In this document: positions 35,365-44,430 of the stretch, one piece after another
Layout: the number at the start of each line of letters is the position of its first letter
Numbering within the stretch: position 1 is the first letter of the stretch
Assembly (NCBI RefSeq): GCF_035621135.1
Contig: NZ_CP141728.1
Span: forward strand, 930,001 to 994,000
DNA: 64,000 nucleotides
Direction of reading: 5' to 3'
DNA from: Sinanaerobacter sp. ZZT-01
GTDB lineage: Bacteria; Bacillota; Clostridia; Peptostreptococcales; Anaerovoracaceae
Program-made: the position numbers and the translations under genes
The notes under the pieces: model-generated
Databases searched by the model: none
The model's input: the letters and a program-made list of their open reading frames with translations, nothing else
What the model was told of the DNA's origin: nothing

Positions 35365-35918
35365 TGCAAAACAGTCGTTTTAAAGAAAATTTTGCACCAA
35401 CCGTTGTGCTTGTCGTGATTTGTCTTGTTGCCACCTTGCTTTTGGCAGCTACGTATCAGGTAACTACTCCGATTATTGAAAAGATTACAAAAGAGAATGC
35501 GGATGCTGCTCGTGCAGATGTGCTCAGTGCAGCAGACGGATTTGAAAAAATGGATGTAACGCTTCTTGAAGGTGTTACTGAAGTATATAAGGCGACAAAT
35601 GACTCCGGTGTCGTTATTACAACTGCCTTTAAAGGCTTTGGTGGAGCTGTAACCGTTATGACAGGTATTGATACAAACGGTGCGATTACCGCTGTAAAAG
35701 TAACCGATGCTTCCAATGAAACGCCGGGCTTAGGTACAAAAGCAACTACTCCTGAGCACCTGGCAAAATTTGTCGATCAAACCGCAATTACCAATGTAGA
35801 AGGCGGTGAAGGAACAAAAGTTGACGGAATTACCGGCGCTACGTTCACTTCCAATGCAGTCTTCAATGGTGTTCACACAGCTTTAGAGCAATACGCAGAA
35901 TTAGGAGGTGCTTTATAA
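35364..35918 (+). CDS. rnfG: Rnf complex subunit RnfG
   Basis: A 184-residue protein with one N-terminal membrane helix (about residues 11-30) and an outside FMN-binding domain. The flavinylation motif DGITGATFTSNAV near residue 155 holds the Thr that takes FMN from ApbE. GGAGGTG lies before the ATG. It is somewhat shorter than proteobacterial RnfG, as usual in clostridia. Confidence 0.95.
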   Translation: MQNSRFKENFAPTVVLVVICLVATLLLAATYQVTTPIIEKITKENADAARADVLSAADGFEKMDVTLLEGVTEVYKATNDSGVVITTAFKGFGGAVTVMTGIDTNGAITAVKVTDASNETPGLGTKATTPEHLAKFVDQTAITNVEGGEGTKVDGITGATFTSNAVFNGVHTALEQYAELGGAL

Positions 35919-36601
35919 TGGAAAATAAACCAAGCAAATTGGGTATCATAACCAAAGGCATCATCAAAGAAAATCCCGTATTAGTATTGGTACTTGGTAC
36001 CTGTCCAACGTTGGCAGTTACCACACAAGCAGTCAACGGTCTCGGTATGGGTCTTGCGGCAACCGTAGTATTGATTTGCTCCAACATTTTTATTTCCGCA
36101 TTAAAAAACGTGATTCCGGATAAGGTCAGAATCCCTTGCTACATTGTTGTTATTGCAGCATTTGTAACGGTTGTTCAGTTCTTATTAAAAGCATATATGC
36201 CGGCATTAGACAAAGCTTTAGGTTTGTTTATCCCATTGATTGTAGTAAACTGTATCATCTTAGGTCGTGCTGAAATGTTTGCAAATAAGAACTCTATCTT
36301 AGATTCTGCTCTAGACGGTATCGGAATGGGACTTGGTTTCACCTTTGCATTATTCTTGATGGGTGCAACAAGAGAGCTTTTAGGATCCGGACAATTATTC
36401 GGTCATGACATCACTGCCGGATTGATCGATCCGATGGCAATCTTTGTATTGGCTCCAGGCGGATTCTTTGTATTTGGCTGTCTCATTGCACTTGTAAATA
36501 AGCTGACCAACGGAAAGCCTAGCAAGAACAAGGCAAACGGCTGTGCAGGATGCCCTTCCGCAGCAGCATGCAGCCAGGCAAGCGAAGGAGGTTGTAACTA
36601 A
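35918..36601 (+). CDS. rnfE: Rnf complex subunit RnfE
   Basis: A 227-residue integral membrane subunit with about six helices, homologous to RnfA and to NqrD. Conserved helix starts such as NPVLVLVLGTCPTLAVTT carry the membrane-embedded Cys that helps hold a 2Fe-2S centre between RnfA and RnfE. Unusually, the C-terminal tail (from about residue 207) has several extra cysteines: NGCAGCPSAAACSQ...GGCN. See the separate finding. Confidence 0.93.
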   Translation: MENKPSKLGIITKGIIKENPVLVLVLGTCPTLAVTTQAVNGLGMGLAATVVLICSNIFISALKNVIPDKVRIPCYIVVIAAFVTVVQFLLKAYMPALDKALGLFIPLIVVNCIILGRAEMFANKNSILDSALDGIGMGLGFTFALFLMGATRELLGSGQLFGHDITAGLIDPMAIFVLAPGGFFVFGCLIALVNKLTNGKPSKNKANGCAGCPSAAACSQASEGGCN

Positions 36602-37194
36602 TGAAAGAAATGTTAATCATTATCTTAGGAGCCGTCCTTGCAAACAACTTTGTATTGGTAAAGTTCCTTGGTATTTGTCCATTTCTTGGTGTATCCAAGA
36701 AATTAGATTCTGCTTTCGGTATGAGCTGTGCCGTAATCTTCGTTATGGTACTTGCAACCGCAGCTACATGGCCGATTCAGACTTTATTATTAGCCCCGAA
36801 GGGTATCGGCTATTTGCAGACAATCGTATTCATCTTAGTAATCGCAGCTCTTGTACAGCTGGTTGAAATTATTTTGAAAAAATACGTACCTGCTCTTCAT
36901 AAATCTTTGGGAGTATTCCTTCCACTGATCACTACAAACTGCGCTGTACTTGGTGTTTGCGTATTAAATATTGATGAAGAATATACTTTCTTACAATCTT
37001 TAGTAAATGCCTTCGGCGCTGGTCTTGGCTTCCTCTTGGCTATGGTTCTTTTCTCCGGCATTCGTCAGAGAATTGAATTTAATGACTATCCGGAATCCTT
37101 TAAAGGCGTACCATCCGTTTTAATCGCTGCTTCTATCCTTTCCCTATCCTTTATGGGATTTTCGGGTATGATAGATGGCATTTTCGGACTGTAA
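36601..37194 (+). CDS. rnfA: Rnf complex subunit RnfA
   Basis: A 197-residue, six-helix membrane subunit. The conserved start NNFVLVKFLGICPFLGVSKK holds the Cys pairing with RnfE, and TTNCAVLGVCVLN lies near residue 113. It begins one base inside rnfE and ends 12 bases before rnfB. Together with RnfE it forms the symmetric core that passes electrons across the membrane. Confidence 0.95.
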   Translation: MKEMLIIILGAVLANNFVLVKFLGICPFLGVSKKLDSAFGMSCAVIFVMVLATAATWPIQTLLLAPKGIGYLQTIVFILVIAALVQLVEIILKKYVPALHKSLGVFLPLITTNCAVLGVCVLNIDEEYTFLQSLVNAFGAGLGFLLAMVLFSGIRQRIEFNDYPESFKGVPSVLIAASILSLSFMGFSGMIDGIFGL

Positions 37195-37206
37195 GGAGGT
37201 GCCACA

Positions 37207-38151
37207 ATGTCAGCATTTATAACCCCTGTAATATTAGTCTGTGCCATCGGCCTCGTCGCCGCTGTCATTTTGACGCTAGCTGCCAAATTTATGGCAGTCC
37301 CAGTAGATGAAACTGCTGTAAAAGTAAGAGAAGCGCTTCCCGGTGCAAACTGCGGTGCTTGCGGCTATGCAGGCTGTGATGATTACGCAGCTGCGATTGC
37401 AGCAGACCCTAAAAATGTAGCTGCAAATCTATGTATTCCCGGCGGTGCAGGAACAGCTAGTTCGATCGCATCCATTCTTGGCGTCGATGCCGGCTCTTCC
37501 GTAGCGCAGGTTGCAACCGTACACTGCTCCGGCATTTCAGAAAAGACAAAGTCTGATATGGAATACCAAGGCTTCAAAAGCTGTGCAGCAAGCAAATTAT
37601 TCTTTAAAGGTCATGGTTCATGTAAATACGGTTGTATGGGTTACGGTGATTGTCAGGATGCTTGTAACTACAATGCGATTGAAATCTGCAACGGCGTTGC
37701 TGTCGTAAATCGAGACTTATGTGTGGGCTGCGGTGCCTGTGTAAAAGCTTGCCCGAACCAGTTGATTACAGTTGCGCCGAAAACAAGCAGAGTTTTCGTA
37801 GGATGTAGCTCTTGTGATACCGGAAAAGAAACACGTAATGTCTGTGAAGTTGGATGTATCGCATGTAAGCTTTGCGAGAAAGCTTGTAACTTTGATGCCG
37901 TACACGTGGAAAACAATCATGCAGTGATTGACCCTGAAAAGTGTAAAAACTGCGGACTGTGTGTGAAGGCCTGCCCTCGCCATATTATCCACATGATTCC
38001 AAAGCCAGGTGCAAAGCCGGTTGTAAAACCAGCAGAACCAAAAAAGGAAGTTCCTGTAAAAGAAGCTGCTCCTAAAGAAGTTCCTTCAAAAGAGGCTGCT
38101 CCTAAAGAAGCTCCTGCTCCTGAGAAAAAAGAAGAAACAAAAACAAAATAA
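37207..38151 (+). CDS. rnfB: Rnf complex subunit RnfB, with a long Pro/Ala/Lys tail
   Basis: A 314-residue ferredoxin-interacting subunit. It has one N-terminal helix, the NCGACGYAGCDDYA cluster site near residue 45 and several 4Fe-4S motifs (CVGCGACVKAC, CIACKLCEKAC, CKNCGLCVKAC). After the last cluster, from about residue 268, follows a 45-residue low-complexity tail rich in Lys, Glu, Pro and Ala with the unit APKE(V/A)P repeated. GGAGGTG precedes the start. Last gene of the operon, ending at a perfect palindromic terminator. Confidence 0.94.
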   Translation: MSAFITPVILVCAIGLVAAVILTLAAKFMAVPVDETAVKVREALPGANCGACGYAGCDDYAAAIAADPKNVAANLCIPGGAGTASSIASILGVDAGSSVAQVATVHCSGISEKTKSDMEYQGFKSCAASKLFFKGHGSCKYGCMGYGDCQDACNYNAIEICNGVAVVNRDLCVGCGACVKACPNQLITVAPKTSRVFVGCSSCDTGKETRNVCEVGCIACKLCEKACNFDAVHVENNHAVIDPEKCKNCGLCVKACPRHIIHMIPKPGAKPVVKPAEPKKEVPVKEAAPKEVPSKEAAPKEAPAPEKKEETKTK

Positions 38152-38184
38152 GCGCTCTCTCCAAGAAGGGCTTATCCAAATAAA

Positions 38185-38214
38185 AGAACTGCCTTAGCTA
38201 AGGCAGTTCTTTTT
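38185..38214 (+). terminator. rnf operon terminator
   Basis: A perfect palindrome AGAACTGCCTTAG / CTAAGGCAGTTCT with no spare bases at the centre, then TTTTA. Confidence 0.9.
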
Positions 38215-38238
38215 ATCATTCCAAAACAAAAGAATAAA

Positions 38239-38270
38239 CCCCCTATGATCATTTGATCCACCATAAGGGG
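38239..38270. terminator. Bidirectional terminator at the pepX-like end
   Basis: CCCCCTATG pairs with CATAAGGGG. On the minus strand it is followed by TTTATTC and on the plus strand by CTTATTTATTTTT; it lies between convergent genes. Confidence 0.75.
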
Positions 38271-38324
38271 CTTATTTATTTTTGTTATTCACAGGCTTTT
38301 TTCACAGCCTTGTCAAGTGTACTT

Positions 38325-40265
38325 TCATTTCTCTATTTTTATTTTCGTACAGGGAATCTTAACCTGAATCGTCTTTTCGTCAACGGTTATTGTAGTAGAA
38401 AGAAGCGGCCTTTCCGTGGCTTCCGGATCAATTCCATATAATATCAATCCTAATTTATGGCCCTGTTTTACAGTATAATCCATCGGAACCGTATCAAAGC
38501 TGTAGGAATAGAACTTCCCTTCTTCAATCGTTTCCTTTTTCCAAATACAAGTTCTGTTTTGGGCATTCATCCATCCTCTTGTAATAATTCGATATAAAGA
38601 AGGTTCTTTTTCTTCTGTAAATCTTAACTCATCTGCGACAGGTGTATTTTTACCCCATATAATTCCATCTTTATGTGCCACCTCTTGCGTCTCCAGTAGT
38701 CGCTTTTCTTCGCCGTAATCGACTAGCATTACGCTGAAAATAGCCGTAGGCTTATCGATTGCCGCTTCAAAAGAAACGTTTACCGTTCCGCAGATACGCA
38801 ATTCGTCATGGGGTTCCCAAAGGTACTTCAAAGAATACCTTTGTGCCTCTTCTCCTAAAGTAATCTCATCACGCCACGCTTTCTCATTATTCTCTGTTCG
38901 ATCAAACGCAGTGAGTGATAAGTCATCCACCCATGTCTTTTTATCGTTTCCTTGTATCGGAAAGGATAGGATTTGTATCTCGTTTTGTCCCCAATCTACA
39001 GATTGATGCCATTTTTCTTGATTCAGATTGCTCTGCACCCACACCTGTGACTCTGTTTCCTCAGTTCCGTTCTCAATTCCATACAGCCAATAATCAATCC
39101 ATTCATGCAGTAAATCATTGAATCCTGCGCCTTCTAAATCATGGATATAAATGTGCGCACCTTGATGGAGCATCATCCTTCGCGGAATGTTTTTCGCAGT
39201 AATTGCATTCCAAAAAGGGATGCACTGATTCATCTTAACATTCCAATCATTTAAACCGTGAACGATAAATACTGATGCTTTTATTTGGTTCACCTTATTT
39301 AAATAGTTTCTCTCGTCCCAGAATCGGTTATAATTTCCGCTTGCCCGATCCTGACCGCTCTCCATCGATTCTAAGATTTTCTCATATCGCTCTTTGACCG
39401 TAGCATAGTCCGCTTCATCCAAGGCTCTGCTGCAACAATATTTGGAGAGCAACGTGATGTCATCCCCTTGCCAGCCTAGCGGCGGTACATTGAGTCCATA
39501 ATACCGATCATAGGCATACCAATTGGATATTGCCGCTTCTGGTATGATGGTCTTTAATCCTTTTACACCGGTTGTTGCAACACCAATACATAATGTCCCT
39601 AAATAGGATTTGCCTGACATCGCCACATTTCCGGTGCACCAATCCGCTTTTATTTCGATGTTATCGGTTTTGTTTGTAAACGCTCTGCAACTTCCATTCA
39701 ACCAGTCTATCACGGCCTTAAACGCCAACAGCTCTTCCTTTGAGCCGGATATGGTTAAGCCTTCGGAGCCTCTGGTTCCTAATCCGCCGCAGAATACAGA
39801 GGCATACCCTCTGGAATTAAAATAGCTATACCAATCGGTGATGCAATCTAATGGAATTTCCTCTGTGAAAGAGGTTTTTGCAAATCCTTTTGTTCCTCTT
39901 TTTTGTTCCGGATTTGTAACTTTCTTCACGTCCTCATGGTAAACAATTTGTGCCTTTTTTATCTGCTGCTCCGAAAAAACTTCAATATTTTTATCGACAT
40001 CATAAGGCACATACCAATCTTCATTGCAGGTCATGATATAAGGATCTGCCACATAGATGGCCGGTACTTGGTACCCATTTAACGTTTCTTTGGGCCTTCG
40101 GATATATACAGCAATTAAATCGAGTTTCCCATCTCCATCTGTGTCTACTGGCGTTTCTACATATACCTTTTCAAATAAGCATTCTTTATAATCTAAAATA
40201 GGCTGCGTTTTCCCGTTTTCGATAAGGTTAGGAATTTGTTTCACTTTTTTTTGTACCTCTGTCAT
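38325..40265 (-). CDS. S15/CocE-type hydrolase (Xaa-Pro dipeptidyl-peptidase-like)
   Basis: A 646-residue alpha/beta-hydrolase of the CocE/NonD and X-Pro dipeptidyl-peptidase family. The nucleophile is the Ser of MSGKSYLGTL, the classical G-K-S-Y-x-G motif; the acid lies in VHGLNDWNVK and the His in QGAHIYIH. A C-terminal jelly-roll domain follows. Members cut X-Pro peptides or small esters; which one applies here is open. Last gene of the five-gene cluster, overlapping the MFS gene by 38 bases, so tightly coupled. GGGGG precedes the ATG. Confidence 0.85.
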   Translation of the reverse strand: MTEVQKKVKQIPNLIENGKTQPILDYKECLFEKVYVETPVDTDGDGKLDLIAVYIRRPKETLNGYQVPAIYVADPYIMTCNEDWYVPYDVDKNIEVFSEQQIKKAQIVYHEDVKKVTNPEQKRGTKGFAKTSFTEEIPLDCITDWYSYFNSRGYASVFCGGLGTRGSEGLTISGSKEELLAFKAVIDWLNGSCRAFTNKTDNIEIKADWCTGNVAMSGKSYLGTLCIGVATTGVKGLKTIIPEAAISNWYAYDRYYGLNVPPLGWQGDDITLLSKYCCSRALDEADYATVKERYEKILESMESGQDRASGNYNRFWDERNYLNKVNQIKASVFIVHGLNDWNVKMNQCIPFWNAITAKNIPRRMMLHQGAHIYIHDLEGAGFNDLLHEWIDYWLYGIENGTEETESQVWVQSNLNQEKWHQSVDWGQNEIQILSFPIQGNDKKTWVDDLSLTAFDRTENNEKAWRDEITLGEEAQRYSLKYLWEPHDELRICGTVNVSFEAAIDKPTAIFSVMLVDYGEEKRLLETQEVAHKDGIIWGKNTPVADELRFTEEKEPSLYRIITRGWMNAQNRTCIWKKETIEEGKFYSYSFDTVPMDYTVKQGHKLGLILYGIDPEATERPLLSTTITVDEKTIQVKIPCTKIKIEK

Positions 40266-41514
40266 GACGGCCCCCTAAATATTTTTTCCATGCTAGTACA
40301 CAAATTGCGCCCAGCAATAATACTCCAATCAGGAATCCAAAGAAATAACGATAACCGGTCACTCCCGGGAATCCGTCAATTAAAATTCCTGCTAGTAATG
40401 AGCAGAAAATTTCAGGAAGATATCCGACCGTTGATATAATACCGGCAGCTGTGCCTGAATACTGCTCAGGAATTCCACCTTCATCCATCATCGCCCATGT
40501 CATCGCATAGTTTACGTTATAGAAAAAGTAACTGATTAAAAATAGAATCGTAAAGGCTGCTATCATGCCGGCATTTGTTGGTAAAAGTAAAATCCCTGCT
40601 GTTCCTGCCGCCATTACTAAAAAGGATACCAACAGCAGATTTCCGGTTCCCACTCTGTCTGTCAAGTAACCTCCGCCAACATTAGAAATTGGACTAATCC
40701 ATCTTTTTGCGGCAGCTAAGGTTGCGCCAAATGTTACGGTTGCTCCCAAGATACTTGTCGCATATGGTGTAAAATAATAGAGTGACAAAGTAAATACATA
40801 GTTGCAAAACGTTACGCTTCCAATAATCCACACCGCCGGGAGACGCAATACTTTTCCGATGTCCTTAAAAGAGATTCTTTCGCCATCTTCAATCTTTTCA
40901 TTTCCCATCTTGAAAAACACTAAGATTCCGCAAAGTATTGTTAAAATAGAATAAAAAATAATTACATATTTCATGCCAGTCACATCATCAATCTGTTTCA
41001 CACCAATTTGAAATACAATGACAGCAAGCGGCGCCATAATTGCAGCAGCAATACCTCTAGCGCCTTCAAACCAACCGAAAGCTTTTCCTTGGTCATCAGA
41101 GTCAGATAGTACGCGGACTGCTTTTATACAAGCAGGCCAAAATGCAAATAAAGAGCTGACCCCCCAAAAGGCATAAAGGCACACTAAAGCGGTAAAATTA
41201 AGAGGAAGCAAATGAATAAAGCCTCCAACCCCAGTTCCTATAAGAGATAATGACAGTATGCTCCTGATTGAAAATTTATCTGCGACAACTCCTCCAAATA
41301 AATAAGAAATCATGCCGAAAATTCCAAGAATACTTCCAAATACGCCCATCTGTGTATTTGTCAAATGATATACTTGAAGATATGCATCGTAATAGTCATA
41401 TCTAAAATACGGCAACCCATAAATAATGGTACCACTCGCTGCAATCAGTAAAATTGCCAAAAAATTTTTAGACATTTTATCGCCTAATTTTAGCTTCGAA
41501 AAGATATTTCCCAT
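40228..41514 (-). CDS. MFS transporter
   Basis: A 428-residue, 12-helix major facilitator protein. The loop between helices 2 and 3 is GGVVADKFSIRS, the usual MFS motif. It resembles metabolite-proton symporters, not drug pumps, but the substrate is not readable. AAGGAG precedes the ATG. It lies between the M32-like gene (14-base gap) and the hydrolase gene (overlap), so it probably imports a compound that both enzymes process. Confidence 0.87.
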   Translation of the reverse strand: MGNIFSKLKLGDKMSKNFLAILLIAASGTIIYGLPYFRYDYYDAYLQVYHLTNTQMGVFGSILGIFGMISYLFGGVVADKFSIRSILSLSLIGTGVGGFIHLLPLNFTALVCLYAFWGVSSLFAFWPACIKAVRVLSDSDDQGKAFGWFEGARGIAAAIMAPLAVIVFQIGVKQIDDVTGMKYVIIFYSILTILCGILVFFKMGNEKIEDGERISFKDIGKVLRLPAVWIIGSVTFCNYVFTLSLYYFTPYATSILGATVTFGATLAAAKRWISPISNVGGGYLTDRVGTGNLLLVSFLVMAAGTAGILLLPTNAGMIAAFTILFLISYFFYNVNYAMTWAMMDEGGIPEQYSGTAAGIISTVGYLPEIFCSLLAGILIDGFPGVTGYRYFFGFLIGVLLLGAICVLAWKKYLGGRHDRGTKKSETNS

Positions 41515-41528
41515 TTTCTTCTTCTCCT

Positions 41529-43052
41529 TTATAAATGATATACTTTATCATATTTTTTCTTAAGATACTCCATATAGTACTCTGATGACATTGCACCTCC
41601 TGTAATTTTTTTAATTAATTCAGATGTACTATAAACCGCACCTTTTTTATGAACATTTTCAGCCAGCCAATCATGAATGCATTCCAAACAGCCTTGTGAA
41701 ATTAGTTCCTCTATAGAGCCTATCTCCTTTTCCATCATGGCCGCCAGCTGGGCTGCAACCAGATTCGCTAAAAAGTAGCTTGGGAAAAAGCCAAAATATC
41801 CCGCTGCCCAATGAATATCCTGAAGAACGCCTTCTCTGTCATTGTCTGGTTCAATCCCTAGATATTCTCTATACTTTTGATTCCACACCTCTGGCAATTC
41901 TGCGACTGTGATTTTCTCATGGATTAAATCTTTTTCGATTTCGTAACGTATGATAATGTGGAGCATGTAAGTAAGTTCATCTGCATCAATTCGGATAAGG
42001 GAAGGTCTCACATGATTGAGATATTTATAAAAGGATTCCGCGTCAAATATATTCACCTCTGCGGAAAGCTCTCTCAATTTGTCATAAAGCTTGGTGCTGA
42101 ACGCTTTGCTTCTTCCCAGAACATTTTCATAGAACCTGCCGATTGATTCTTCCACACCAAAGGAAGCGACTTCCGCGAGAAGTGTCCCTAAGAGCTTTTT
42201 ATCGATGTCTTGCTCGTATAATCCTTTGCCGCCCTCATGAAGTGCATTAAAAATTCCTGTCCGAATATCAGTTTCATTATAGGCTGTGACAATTCTTACA
42301 TCATCCGGAGAACAGGCAAGTGTCGTTGGATGCGCCCCTTCGTCCAGCCTCCCTGAATCGAAATTAAATCCAATCTCTGTCAACACCCACTCAGATAATT
42401 CTTTCTGTTTTCCCGTTTCTAAACCAATTATAAAATCTGAATCTTGCTCTAAATAATCTTCTTTCTGCCTGATTTGATTTAACAGTTCAATAATAAAGTC
42501 TCTAAGATCGCTTGACATCTTGTCAATTTCATTTACGGTCACGCCTTCTTCATAGTAACCTAACAGCGCATCATAAGCATTTTCCTCATAACCCCAATAC
42601 TCCGCAAAGGACTTAAATTTTTCAACAATCTTCTCTAAATAAGGTTGAAACAGCTTGAAGTCATTTTTTGCTTTCGCTTTTTCCCAAACCTGCTCTGCAT
42701 TTGCAATCAAGGAAATATACTCTCTGTACTCATCTTTCGGTATTTTTTCAACATAATAATGGTTCCTCTTGATTCTGGCCACCATGCCATTCACAATGTC
42801 ATCATTTTTCTTATTGCCATCAAAATAATTCAAACATCTTTTCAATTGTTTACTCGAAAGTAGGCGGTATAGTTCATCTCCCAAATAACCCATCACTTGG
42901 CTTCTGTATTCAATCCCATTGATCGGCATATTCGTAATCTTGTCCCAATAAATTAATGAATTAAGTGTATATTTGAGATACTCTATATTTCTTACCGTTT
43001 CTTTAAACTCAGATAACATCTTAGAATACTTTTCAGTTTGCTTATTCACCAT
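41529..43052 (-). CDS. M32-like carboxypeptidase with a broken zinc motif
   Basis: A 507-residue, all-helical protein with the fold and length of family M32 carboxypeptidases (Taq type). Conserved family blocks are present: YWDKITNMP near residue 35, AHPTTLACSPDDVRI near 245, HVRPSLIRIDADE and GVLQDIHWAAGYFGFFPSY in the C-terminal third. But the zinc motif HExxH reads HEGGK at 272-276, so the second zinc His is a lysine, and the later H-E-S motif reads V-E-E-S. The first His, the catalytic Glu and the third-ligand Glu remain. It overlaps the MFS gene upstream by 11 bases. Either inactive, or with altered metal or chemistry. Confidence 0.85.
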   Translation of the reverse strand: MVNKQTEKYSKMLSEFKETVRNIEYLKYTLNSLIYWDKITNMPINGIEYRSQVMGYLGDELYRLLSSKQLKRCLNYFDGNKKNDDIVNGMVARIKRNHYYVEKIPKDEYREYISLIANAEQVWEKAKAKNDFKLFQPYLEKIVEKFKSFAEYWGYEENAYDALLGYYEEGVTVNEIDKMSSDLRDFIIELLNQIRQKEDYLEQDSDFIIGLETGKQKELSEWVLTEIGFNFDSGRLDEGAHPTTLACSPDDVRIVTAYNETDIRTGIFNALHEGGKGLYEQDIDKKLLGTLLAEVASFGVEESIGRFYENVLGRSKAFSTKLYDKLRELSAEVNIFDAESFYKYLNHVRPSLIRIDADELTYMLHIIIRYEIEKDLIHEKITVAELPEVWNQKYREYLGIEPDNDREGVLQDIHWAAGYFGFFPSYFLANLVAAQLAAMMEKEIGSIEELISQGCLECIHDWLAENVHKKGAVYSTSELIKKITGGAMSSEYYMEYLKKKYDKVYHL

Positions 43053-44412
43053 TTTTTATCTCCTCTTTCGATTCTGCGGAATTCTCAATCCTGTTATATT
43101 TTTTCAACCCCACCGCTACAATAATGCTTGCTATAAAATACAAGCCTGCAGCTAGATAATAAGCATTTTTATATCCCATCTGGGTAGTAAACAAAATATT
43201 CCCTGTAAATAAACCGCTTACTATACTTGCCAAACCGGCAATGACATTTACCATGGATGCAAAAATCGGTCTTAAATTTTTATCCGCAATACTCATTGCA
43301 AGCGAATTATCCGCCGGAGAACTGATATTTGCGATACCGGCTCTCATAAACAGCGCAACTCCTACGAATGCAATCTTATAACTTCCAAACTTTTCTCCAT
43401 TTGCGATAATGAGCATAAAGGGTATAGAAACAATCAACATCGTGCTGATCGTATTGACTTGTCCAAGTTTACGGACAAGAAAAGGCGTAAATAGCATGAA
43501 TAATACGATAGCCAAATAAGATATGGATACCAAAAGGGATGACGTTGCTTTGTCTATATGAAGATTACGGTTTAAATAGACCGTAAAATAGGATGAAAAC
43601 AAGCCCATCGCAAAGGAAACCATTGCAAAATAAGTCAAATAAATCACCGCTTCTTTTTTTAGGATGATTTGAACCATTTCCTGCATACGGGGTAATAAGT
43701 TTTTGGGGTTGGATTTATCAGTATTAATTCTATAATCTTCTCCTTGTTCTTTTATCAGCAAAATCGGAATAAAAGCGATTGCAGAAATGATGGCTGTAAT
43801 CAACAAAATATCCTTATTTCCCTGCAAGTACGCCAACTTCAATTCCGGAGTAAACGCGGCAATATATTCGGTTGCTTTTTTTGCTGCTGAATATGTAATA
43901 TCAGCTCTCATAGAAAACATTTTTACAGTAAATACACCGCCGAGGTACGTTGCAAAAAAATATCCCACATAACCCATATAGTAGGTCCTTGTATACCATT
44001 TAATTCGTGCCTCTCCCATTCCCTCTGTATAAGTAGCAATATAAGGGGAAAGCATCGTATAATGCAACTGAAGCCCAACCAGTGCTAATAATGTTGTAAC
44101 GTAGAATATCTTCGAGCTGTTTAGATAGATTACCGCCAGTAAAGAGATACAGCAAGTGCCAGAGCAAAACAACAACAGCTTCTTATATCCGATTTTAGGC
44201 ACAGAAAATAGAGCAAACGCACTTATGAAGGTTGCGTATCCATAAAAAGCCCAAAATGATGTCGCAATGTTTACAGCAACTTCCTGTAAGTAATTTACAT
44301 ACGTATCGTAGATAATCCCACTGACTAAATTACTTATCACAAAGCTGAAAATAAACAGAACGAGATTCCAATGATTTCTCCATCGGTGATGATTGGTGGT
44401 TGTCAAAGTCAT
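43042..44412 (-). CDS. MFS transporter
   Basis: A 456-residue protein with about 12 helices in two six-helix halves, separated by the loop EQGEDYRINTDKSNPKN near residue 228. It is only distantly related to the other MFS protein of the cluster. The ATG at 44412 follows AAGGTG; a GTG three codons earlier is less likely. It sits directly behind the regulator gene (about 18 bases) and overlaps the M32-like gene. Confidence 0.85.
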   Translation of the reverse strand: MTLTTTNHHRWRNHWNLVLFIFSFVISNLVSGIIYDTYVNYLQEVAVNIATSFWAFYGYATFISAFALFSVPKIGYKKLLLFCSGTCCISLLAVIYLNSSKIFYVTTLLALVGLQLHYTMLSPYIATYTEGMGEARIKWYTRTYYMGYVGYFFATYLGGVFTVKMFSMRADITYSAAKKATEYIAAFTPELKLAYLQGNKDILLITAIISAIAFIPILLIKEQGEDYRINTDKSNPKNLLPRMQEMVQIILKKEAVIYLTYFAMVSFAMGLFSSYFTVYLNRNLHIDKATSSLLVSISYLAIVLFMLFTPFLVRKLGQVNTISTMLIVSIPFMLIIANGEKFGSYKIAFVGVALFMRAGIANISSPADNSLAMSIADKNLRPIFASMVNVIAGLASIVSGLFTGNILFTTQMGYKNAYYLAAGLYFIASIIVAVGLKKYNRIENSAESKEEIKNGE

Positions 44413-44430
44413 GCGCTTCACCTTCTATCT

